Part shown: positions 12,839-18,477 of the stretch, piece after piece
How the letters are laid out: each line of letters begins with the position of its first letter
How positions within the stretch are numbered: the stretch's first letter is position 1
From: Planctomycetota bacterium
GTDB lineage: Bacteria > Planctomycetota > Phycisphaerae > Phycisphaerales > UBA1924
Direction of reading: 5' to 3'
DNA: 18,477 nt
NCBI GenBank assembly: GCA_023432465.1
Contig: JAEYUO010000050.1
Location: 1 to 18,477 of the forward strand
Position numbers and translations under genes: made by a program
The notes under the pieces: model-generated
The model's database searches: none
Seen by the model: the letters and a program-made list of their open reading frames with translations, nothing else
What the model was told of the DNA's origin: nothing

Positions 12839-15400
12839 GTGGGTCTGTACTGGCGATCCTCCCGAATGGGTGAGGCCCTCGGGCAAGGGAGGATCGCGAC
12901 GTTGAGCAGGACACGCGGGGAATCTCGCGGCGGGAACGGGCGTTGTGCGGCGTACAAGCGCTTGCGCGCGGGGCGGTGCGCGGGCGCGGAGTTCGAGGTC
13001 GAGTCGCTGGAGCCGCGGACCCTGCTGTTTGCGTGGAGCGCCCAGGAGGTGTACCTGGCGGAGCTTGTGAACCGGGCGCGTGCGAACCCGACGGCGGAGG
13101 GGCAGCGGCTGGGGATCAACCTTGCATCGGGTCTGAACTCATCGGAACTGGCGCGGCTGGTGGCGCAGGAGCCGCTTGCGCTCAACCAGGCGTTGACGCT
13201 CGCGGCGCGGGCGCACAGCCTGGATATGGGCACGCGGAACTACTTCAACCACACATCGCCGGCGCCGGAGTACTCGACGCCGACATCGCGGGCGCAGAGC
13301 TACGGGTATCCCGGGACGGCAGGGGAGAACATCGCGGCGGGGTACACGACGGTGGATGCCGTGCACCGGGCCTGGCTGGAGAGCCTCGGGCACCGGAAGA
13401 ACGTGCTGTCGCTGCACGCGAGCTTTGACAGCGATTTTCACTATGACGAACTGGGTGTGGGCCTGTCGTTCAACATCGGCGGGAGCTACAACCACTACTT
13501 CACCCAGACGTTCGGGTATCAGGGCGCGAGCCCGGTGCGGTACGTCATGGGCGTGGTGTTCGATGACATCGACAACAATGACTTCTATGGGATGGGGGAG
13601 GGCGCGGCGGATATCCGCGTGGATGTGCGGTCGGGCCCGACGGTGATCGGGACGTATACGACGGATGCGGCGGGGAACTTCCAGATCGCGGTGCCGTCGG
13701 GGTCGTACACGGTGCGGTTCACGAGCCTTGAGACGGGGAACTACGTTGATCGCGCGGCGACGGTTTCGGCGTTCAATGTGAAGGTGGATGCGGAGCTCGG
13801 GCAGATCAACCCTCCGCCGCCGCCGCCCCCTGCGGATGATCACGCCGATGCGGGGCAGTGGTCATCGGCGACGGTGATCCCGATCGACCCGGCGAACGGG
13901 AATGGGACATCGCTGGGGCAGTTTGAGGTGTCGGATGACACGGATCTGTTCCGCTTCACGGCGAGCGTTCCGGGGGTGTATCGGGTGACGGTGAACGCGC
14001 TGAGCGCGAACCAGCACGTGCTGACGGTGTATAGCGGGCCGCTGCAGCTTGTGGGCTCGACACCGGGCGGGCAGCAGAATGCTGTGTTTGATGTGACGGC
14101 GACGGCGGGGCAGTCGTTCTATCTGCTGGTATCGGGTGTGATCGTGCAGACGGCGGGAAACTATGTGGTGCTGATCGAGGGCCCGGGACCGGTTGTGGAC
14201 CCCGACCCCGACCCCGACCCTGACCCGGACCCGGACCCGGACCCGGATCCCGATCCAGACCCGGATCCGGAGCCTGATCCGGATGTCGGACATCTGGCCG
14301 CGGCGTCGTTTCCGCTGGGCGGAGCGGTGATGGTGGATGGTCGGCTGGCGGTCAGCTATCTGAGCGCGGATGACCGCCCGATGTTTGCCATCCGCAATGG
14401 AGATGGAACGTGGGAGCGGATTGACCTGCTCGATGAGGCCGGCGGCCCCGGTGTGGCGGGTCGTGTGGTGACGTGGTCGGACAGCCGGGACGGCTCGACG
14501 TATGCCGCGGCGAGGTCGGATGCGGGGCTGATTCTGTACGAGCGTCGCGCGAATGGGACGTGGTCGGTGCGGAACCTGAGCACGGAGCTGAACAAGCCGC
14601 GGATCGTGGGCGAGCTGACGGTGTATGTCGAGAACAACGGGCGTGCGCACATCGCGGGGTTGAACGCGGCGGGGAAGCTGATCGACTTCAAGATGAAGCC
14701 CGGTCGGAAGAACAACGGGGACTGGAAGTGGGGGTTCCTGAATGTGCAGAACCACCTGAACTTCCGAGGGCGGGTTGCGCCGGAGATGGCGGGGCAACTG
14801 GATTCGTTCGTGACGCCGAACAACAGCTGGAACGTGGTGGGGCTGGACACATCGGGCGCGATTCAACTGTTCTTCAAGGAAGCGGGGCGCCGGTGGGACG
14901 TGGTGAACCTGTCGGCGTTTGCGGGGACGCCGATGCTGACTGGGTCGCTGTCGGTGTACCAGGGCGCGGAGCGATCGATCGGGATCACGGGGATCGCGCC
15001 GAATGGCAACGTGTGGGTGACCGGGTTCACGGAGAGTGGCGGGTGGCAGGCGAGCAACGCGTCGCAGGGGAAGAGGGCCGCGCAGAAGTTCCGTGGGGGC
15101 GGGCTGACGACGTACGTGGATGAGGGCGGTGTGGCGTATCTCGCGGGATTGAACGGGGCGGGGAAGGTGGTCGTGTATCGCTACAACGCGAACAACGGCA
15201 AGTGGGCATCCAGCGTCGCGAGCAACCAGGTGGGCGCAGGCGCTCCGCGGCTGGCTGGGGCGATGACGGCGACGATGAGCGCGGATGGGGTCGGCGTGAG
15301 CGTGGTGGGCCAGACCACGGAGGGGCGGATCATCCGGTACTCGTGGCGACCGGGTGAGGCGTGGCAGGCGGAAGATGTGTCGGAGCAGCTTGCGGCGTGA
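12839..15400 (+). CDS. LEPR-XLL secreted CAP-domain protein with PPC-like and beta-propeller-like regions
   Basis: This 853-aa exported protein is modular. Residues 54-64 (VESLEPRTLLF) form the planctomycete LEPR-XLL signature, preceded by a basic N-terminus. Residues about 70-235 are a bacterial CAP/SCP domain (PF00188): H126 in ARAHSLDM, E163 in GENIAAG, H185 in SLGHRKN and E204 in DELGVGL are the expected conserved cluster. Residues about 240-320 resemble a SdrD-B-like or carboxypeptidase-regulatory-like beta domain (GVVFDDIDNNDFYGMGEGAADIRV..., DAAGNFQIAVPSGSYTVRF). A PPPPPPPADDHAD linker leads into a PPC-like beta sandwich (about 330-450). Residues about 454-483 are an Asp-Pro repeat, and the rest (about 485-850) is a repeating 45-55-residue unit with xGxNxxGKLxxF, likely a propeller or lectin-like fold. 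The start is GTG 12839 (supported by GGGGAAGGG) or ATG 12866. Confidence 0.9.
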   Translation: MGLYWRSSRMGEALGQGRIATLSRTRGESRGGNGRCAAYKRLRAGRCAGAEFEVESLEPRTLLFAWSAQEVYLAELVNRARANPTAEGQRLGINLASGLNSSELARLVAQEPLALNQALTLAARAHSLDMGTRNYFNHTSPAPEYSTPTSRAQSYGYPGTAGENIAAGYTTVDAVHRAWLESLGHRKNVLSLHASFDSDFHYDELGVGLSFNIGGSYNHYFTQTFGYQGASPVRYVMGVVFDDIDNNDFYGMGEGAADIRVDVRSGPTVIGTYTTDAAGNFQIAVPSGSYTVRFTSLETGNYVDRAATVSAFNVKVDAELGQINPPPPPPPADDHADAGQWSSATVIPIDPANGNGTSLGQFEVSDDTDLFRFTASVPGVYRVTVNALSANQHVLTVYSGPLQLVGSTPGGQQNAVFDVTATAGQSFYLLVSGVIVQTAGNYVVLIEGPGPVVDPDPDPDPDPDPDPDPDPDPDPDPEPDPDVGHLAAASFPLGGAVMVDGRLAVSYLSADDRPMFAIRNGDGTWERIDLLDEAGGPGVAGRVVTWSDSRDGSTYAAARSDAGLILYERRANGTWSVRNLSTELNKPRIVGELTVYVENNGRAHIAGLNAAGKLIDFKMKPGRKNNGDWKWGFLNVQNHLNFRGRVAPEMAGQLDSFVTPNNSWNVVGLDTSGAIQLFFKEAGRRWDVVNLSAFAGTPMLTGSLSVYQGAERSIGITGIAPNGNVWVTGFTESGGWQASNASQGKRAAQKFRGGGLTTYVDEGGVAYLAGLNGAGKVVVYRYNANNGKWASSVASNQVGAGAPRLAGAMTATMSADGVGVSVVGQTTEGRIIRYSWRPGEAWQAEDVSEQLAA
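14198..14288 (+). repeat. Asp-Pro coding tandem repeat
   Basis: A run of hexanucleotide-type GACCC(C/G/T) units encodes about 14 Asp-Pro pairs, ending in PEPDPDV. Units diverge towards the 3' end (GATCC, GACCC, GAGCC). It is a flexible acidic linker at protein level and a slippage-prone tract at DNA level. Confidence 0.9.
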
Positions 15401-15420
15401 GCGGCAATCCGGGGAGTCGG

Positions 15421-15452
15421 CGGTCCTGGGTGCTGGGGTTCTGAGTCCTGAC
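15421..15452 (+). repeat. Second AGTCCTGAGT-type repeat
   Basis: GGTCCTGGGTGCTGGGGTTC followed by TGAGTCCTGACC resembles the array at 8003-8033. It lies in the 74-bp gap between the convergent secreted-protein and dehydrogenase genes. I see no intrinsic terminator there. Confidence 0.55.
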
Positions 15453-15474
15453 CGGCACACGAACTCGGAACGCG

Positions 15475-16440
15475 TCAAACCGCGTTCGGCGGATTCTGAC
15501 CAGCGAGAATCGCGCGGGCGTTAGCGCAGACCATGTCGGTCATCTGCTCGCGGTAGCGCCGCTCGGCCGAGCCGATGTGCGGCGTGAAGACGGCGTTGTC
15601 GCAGGCGAGCAGGTCGGGATTCACCTTGGGTTCAAACTCAAAGACGTCGAGGCCCGCGGCGTAGATCGTGCGGGCCTTGAGGGCGTCGGCGAGGGCCTGC
15701 TCATGGATGACCGGGCCGCGGGCGGTGTTGACGAGGACTGCGGTGGGCTTCATGAGCTTGAGGCGATCCGCGTTGATGAGGTGGCGGGTGTCCGGGGTCA
15801 GGGGCGTGTGGATGCTGACAAAGTCGGCGCGGCGGAGGCCGTCATCGAGGTCGATGCGCTGGGCGGCAAGGGGGGCCTGCTCGAAGTCGGGATGGGTGGA
15901 ACGGGCCACGTAGAGGATCTTCATGCCGAAGGCGAGGCCGCGGAGCGCGACGGCGCGGCCGATGCGTCCCGCGCCGACGATGAGCAGCGTCTGGCCGGTG
16001 AGGTGCACGCCCAGCCAGCCGGTGGGGAAGATGTTGCCCTGTTTCTCGAAGTTGCCTGCGCGGACGAAGCGGTCGCCCTCGGAGACGCGGCGTGCGGCAT
16101 CGAGCAAGAGCGCGAAGGCGATATTGGCGGTGCCCTCGGTGACGGCATCGGGGGTGTTGGTGACGATGACGTTGCGCTTGCGGCAGGCGGCAAGGTCGAA
16201 GTTGTCGGTGCCGACGGCGAAGTTGCAGACACCCTTGAGTTGGGGACCGGCGGCGTCGAGGAACTCGTCATCGACCTTGTCGTGGAACATGGAGACGATG
16301 ACGGAGCTGCCGCGGATGAACTCGAGGAGCTGGGCGCGGGACATCTGCGGCTCGGCGGGGGCGATGCGGAGGGTTGCGCCGGGGATGGAGGGTGTGCCGG
16401 GGATGGCGCGGGTGATGGAGATGATGGGAGGGGTGGTCAT
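15475..16440 (-). CDS. D-2-hydroxyacid dehydrogenase
   Basis: This 321-aa protein is a full-length member of the D-isomer-specific 2-hydroxyacid dehydrogenase family (glyoxylate/hydroxypyruvate reductase or phosphoglycerate dehydrogenase-like). The NAD(P)-binding GAGRIG is at 156-161. The catalytic residues are R241 (NTARGPV), E270 (FEFEPK) and H288 (TPHIGSA). An N-terminal substrate-domain motif (NFAVGTDNFDL, 73-83) is normal for glyoxylate reductases. ATG 16440 (or 16446, adding MP) is chosen because upstream in-frame codons up to 16671 translate an AT-rich repeat (PQSKIRNPKS) and are not homologous. It is the last gene of a - strand operon and acts in the cytosol. Substrate (glyoxylate, hydroxypyruvate or other 2-oxoacid) cannot be fixed from sequence. 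Confidence 0.92.
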   Translation of the reverse strand: MTTPPIISITRAIPGTPSIPGATLRIAPAEPQMSRAQLLEFIRGSSVIVSMFHDKVDDEFLDAAGPQLKGVCNFAVGTDNFDLAACRKRNVIVTNTPDAVTEGTANIAFALLLDAARRVSEGDRFVRAGNFEKQGNIFPTGWLGVHLTGQTLLIVGAGRIGRAVALRGLAFGMKILYVARSTHPDFEQAPLAAQRIDLDDGLRRADFVSIHTPLTPDTRHLINADRLKLMKPTAVLVNTARGPVIHEQALADALKARTIYAAGLDVFEFEPKVNPDLLACDNAVFTPHIGSAERRYREQMTDMVCANARAILAGQNPPNAV

Positions 16441-16444
16441 GGGC

Positions 16445-16474
16445 ATTGATTTTGGATTGCGGATTTTGGATTGG
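16445..16474 (+). repeat. GGATTTT-type repeat at the dehydrogenase start
   Basis: Read on the + strand it is TTGATTTTGGATTGC, then GGATTTTGGATTGG, a second member of the family at 7833-7861. It occupies the 5' leader of the dehydrogenase and makes a false N-terminal extension of that ORF. Confidence 0.8.
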
Positions 16475-16508
16475 GGAGAGAGCGGCCAAGCGGGGGGCAG
16501 AAGCGGGA

Positions 16509-17783
16509 TCAGAGGGAAGGCTGGAAGGCGGCGCGGGCTTCGGGTTCGGTGATGCGCTGGTTCAAGGCCATCGCATCGGCCTGAGGCATGTCGGCGCGGC
16601 GGCGGTGCACGGCGGCCTGGATGCTGTCGGCGCGGTCGGCGCGGACGATCGGGACATCGCTGCCGAACCACAGCCCCCCCGGCCCGCCCGGGGTGAGCCC
16701 GGAGTCGATCAGTTCGCGGAGCGGCAGGACGCGGTCGAGGCGATGGGGGAGGTAGCGGTTGAGCGCCTCGATATCCGACAGTAAATGACAGGGCTGGGCG
16801 CTGCAGATGATGTTCAAAGCGCGGAAGCGTGGGACATCCGCGGTGTCGATGAGTTCGCAGTGCTCGATGCGGTGGCGCTGGGTGGCATCGCGGCGGAGGT
16901 CCTTCGGGCGCGACCGCGCGACATCTTCGATGGCATCGAGGACGAAACGGACCGCGCCATCGCCGATGGCGTGGACCGCGAGGTGAAGCCCGAGCCGTTC
17001 GGATGTTGCAAGGTGAGTGCGCAGCGCGGCGGGATCGGCCATGATCTGGCCGCGGGGCATGTTGGGCATGGGATCGAGATAGTCAACGAGCATCGCCGCG
17101 GTACGGCTGTTGAGCGTGCCATCGGCGAAGACCTTGCCACCGGCGAGGCGCAGGCGGGGAGATTCCCATGCGCTGCGCATCGCGGAGTCGGCTTCGAGGC
17201 GGTCGGCGGGTGGATACAGCCAGACATTGAGCGGCAGTTGGCCGGCACGGTCGAGCGCGGCGAGCGCCGGGCCGAGCCAGTCCTGTGAGTGGAGGTCGTG
17301 GACTTCGGTGAAGCCCAGCGCGGCGAGGTGGGCGATCGCGGCGGAAAGGTGTGCAGAGCGCTGCGCGGCGGTGGGTTCGGGGGCGGCCTTCCAGACGGCG
17401 TACGCCGCGCCTTCGAGCAGGAGGCCGGTGGCGGCGCCGGAGTTATCCACAACGACGATGCCATTGGGCTCGATGCGCTGGCCGGGGGAGACGCGGGCTG
17501 CGGCGAGTGCGGAGGAGTTGGCGGCGGCGGCGTGATGGTCGAAGGACATCAGCACGCAGGGGTTGTGCGGGGATGCGGCATCCAGCTCGGCGAGCGATGG
17601 CCAGCGGGCCTCGGGCCAGGATTCGGTGCGTGCGCTGTGGAGGCGGAGCCACGCGCCGGGCGGGGTGGTGCGGGCCGTGGCGCGGATGCGCTCGAGGCAT
17701 TCGGCCAGTGAGCGGCAGCCCTCGAGGGTGGGCATGGTGAGGGATTCACCGAGCGCGGCGATGTGGGCGTGTGCTTCTCTCAC
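16509..17783 (-). CDS. Amidohydrolase, barrel-only form (YtcJ/Amidohydro_3-like)
   Basis: This 424-aa protein shows the metal-centre residues of the YtcJ-type amidohydrolase barrel: H5-A-H7 (REAHAHI), K in LAGGKVFADGTLNSRTAAM (candidate carbamylated lysine), H in LAVHAIGDGAVRF, H in RHRIEHCELID and D in WFGSDVPIVRA. Usual members (about 520-560 aa) have an N-terminal beta-sandwich half before the HxH and a C-terminal half after the barrel. Here the reading frame starts 4 residues before the HxH and ends at AAFQPSL, so both halves are missing. The GTG start (17783) overlaps the upstream gene's stop as GTGA and is the only start that avoids extending into unrelated sequence. The catalytic barrel looks intact, so it may be functional, possibly using the upstream protein as a partner. 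Substrate is unknown. Confidence 0.88.
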   Translation of the reverse strand: MREAHAHIAALGESLTMPTLEGCRSLAECLERIRATARTTPPGAWLRLHSARTESWPEARWPSLAELDAASPHNPCVLMSFDHHAAAANSSALAAARVSPGQRIEPNGIVVVDNSGAATGLLLEGAAYAVWKAAPEPTAAQRSAHLSAAIAHLAALGFTEVHDLHSQDWLGPALAALDRAGQLPLNVWLYPPADRLEADSAMRSAWESPRLRLAGGKVFADGTLNSRTAAMLVDYLDPMPNMPRGQIMADPAALRTHLATSERLGLHLAVHAIGDGAVRFVLDAIEDVARSRPKDLRRDATQRHRIEHCELIDTADVPRFRALNIICSAQPCHLLSDIEALNRYLPHRLDRVLPLRELIDSGLTPGGPGGLWFGSDVPIVRADRADSIQAAVHRRRADMPQADAMALNQRITEPEARAAFQPSL

Positions 17784-18421
17784 GAAGAGGCCCCGCCGGT
17801 AGAGAGGAGGGCGCTCAGCATGACTTCGGCGGTGGGGACATCCGCCGCGGCATAGGGGAACTCGAGGCGGACGATGCCGAAGGGGGCGCGGACGTCGATT
17901 CCGTCGGGGTCCGCGCCGACGCAGAGAGCATCGTCGAGGTCGATGCCGGCGACAGCACGAGCAGCGCGGGCGAGCAGCTTGGGGTCGGCGTTGGCGGCGC
18001 GGAGAATGCGGAACTCGGCATTGCCGAGCGCATTGGGAACGGTGAGCGCGGCCTCATCCATGAGGGTGTCGCGGGGGTCCTGCACGCTCTTGAGCCCGAG
18101 GATGCGGGCGGAAACCCACGCCGCGGAGGAGGGTGGGGTGCCGTGATAGACGGACCAGCGGTCAACCGCCTCGGAGGCTTCGGGTCGCTCGATGCGACTG
18201 GGGATGACCAGCGCGGTGAGGTCGCAATCGACCTGGGAGGGGAGGTGGAGGGTGAACTCGCTGTGCTTGGCCGCGGCGGATTCGACGGGCATGACCAGCC
18301 GTCCATCGGTGCGATCGATCACAAAGCGGATGTCGGCGGTTCGATCGCCGAAGGCGAGAGTGGCCTCTTTGAACCTGCGGAGGAGTCGCAGGCACCGATC
18401 TGAGGGGGCATCGTCACTCAT
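17780..18421 (-). CDS. Uncharacterised protein with a possible DUF2470-like C-terminus
   Basis: This 213-aa protein starts at ATG 18421 (MSDDAPSDRCLRLLRRFKEA); a GTG at 18457 would add 12 residues. Its first half (DIRFVIDRTDGRLVMPVE) is beta-rich. The C-terminal stretch (VAGIDLDDALCVGADPDGIDVRAPFGIVRLEFP...AEVMLSALLS) faintly resembles the DUF2470 domain of HugZ-like, PNPOx-fold haem-related proteins. I give this only as a lead. It may be an unrecognised family. Stop codon overlap with the amidohydrolase start (GTGA, 17780-17783) makes the pair translationally coupled. It may supply a domain or substrate handling for that hydrolase. No signal peptide is seen, so it is probably cytosolic. Confidence 0.75.
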   Translation of the reverse strand: MSDDAPSDRCLRLLRRFKEATLAFGDRTADIRFVIDRTDGRLVMPVESAAAKHSEFTLHLPSQVDCDLTALVIPSRIERPEASEAVDRWSVYHGTPPSSAAWVSARILGLKSVQDPRDTLMDEAALTVPNALGNAEFRILRAANADPKLLARAARAVAGIDLDDALCVGADPDGIDVRAPFGIVRLEFPYAAADVPTAEVMLSALLSTGGASS

Positions 18422-18477
18422 AGGTGGATTGTGGGGGGTGCAGGGGCGGGCTTCCACTGCGAGTCTGAGAATGCGGA

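Noticed and set aside
14198..14288. CRISPR-like array
   Set aside because: Contiguous coding repeats without spacers; reads as Asp-Pro linker.
13862..15478. 538-codon frame on the - strand opposite the secreted protein
   Set aside because: Arg/Pro/His-rich shadow including the antisense of the Asp-Pro tract; no domain signal.
16441..16671. N-terminal extension of the dehydrogenase
   Set aside because: Encoded by an AT-rich repeat and low-complexity Arg/Pro sequence, and overlaps the upstream amidohydrolase; family alignment begins at MTTPPIISITRA.

Overview
The window is GC-rich bacterial DNA with strong G/C bias at third codon positions. It most likely comes from a member of Planctomycetota, possibly the Phycisphaerae. 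The best evidence is an N-terminal 'LEPRTLL' signature in the large secreted protein at 12839-15400; this LEPR-XLL signature is typical of planctomycete exported proteins. A CpcT/CpeT-family lipoprotein and many short intergenic repeat elements fit that assignment. This is inference from protein signatures; no 16S gene is present, and I see no tRNA, rRNA, CRISPR array or complete insertion sequence.

Layout. 1-2184 is an accessory patch: an unrecognised secreted protein with lower GC than its surroundings (375-1304), a decayed RHS-like scrap on the + strand (about 1340-1512), and a 3'-truncated RhuM gene on the - strand (1345-2019). It ends in a hairpin-bearing repeat just downstream of argS. 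2185-4763 is housekeeping: argS (-) diverges from a formimidoyl-tetrahydrofolate cyclodeaminase (+). 4827-7861 is a tight + strand run: a DUF433/DUF5615 antitoxin-toxin-like pair, then a GAF-like/PP2C (RsbU/SpoIIE-type) serine phosphatase, then two different YkgJ-type cysteine-cluster proteins. Most junctions overlap by 4 nt or are within about 45 nt. 7862-8047 is a dense repeat patch. 8048-10023 holds a CpcT/CpeT-like lipoprotein (-), a small acidic hypothetical protein (+) and a class I SAM methyltransferase (-). 10075-12705 is a two-domain GT2 glycosyltransferase. 12839-15400 is a LEPR-XLL/CAP/PPC/Asp-Pro-linker/beta-propeller secreted protein. 15475-18421 is a - strand operon, in transcription order: a protein with weak DUF2470 resemblance, an amidohydrolase reduced to its metal-binding barrel, and a D-2-hydroxyacid dehydrogenase.

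How the genes work together. The clearest functional unit is the phosphatase plus two Cys-cluster genes, whose coupled starts suggest co-translation, perhaps metal or redox sensing tied to an anti-sigma or partner-switch pathway. The three-gene - strand operon looks metabolic, with amide or ester hydrolysis followed by hydroxyacid/oxoacid interconversion, but its substrates cannot be read from the sequence. The glycosyltransferase and methyltransferase are divergent neighbours 51 bp apart and may both act on surface polysaccharide.

The strongest non-gene signal is a set of at least six distinct families of short repeat elements in gene gaps. Some of them supply the last residues of a protein or spuriously extend an ORF. 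I did not find an obviously new defence or mobile system. The most interesting leads are the phosphatase/Cys-cluster cassette, the stripped-down amidohydrolase, the non-phototroph CpcT homologue, the hairpin-containing linker between the two glycosyltransferase domains, and the RHS/RhuM scar.
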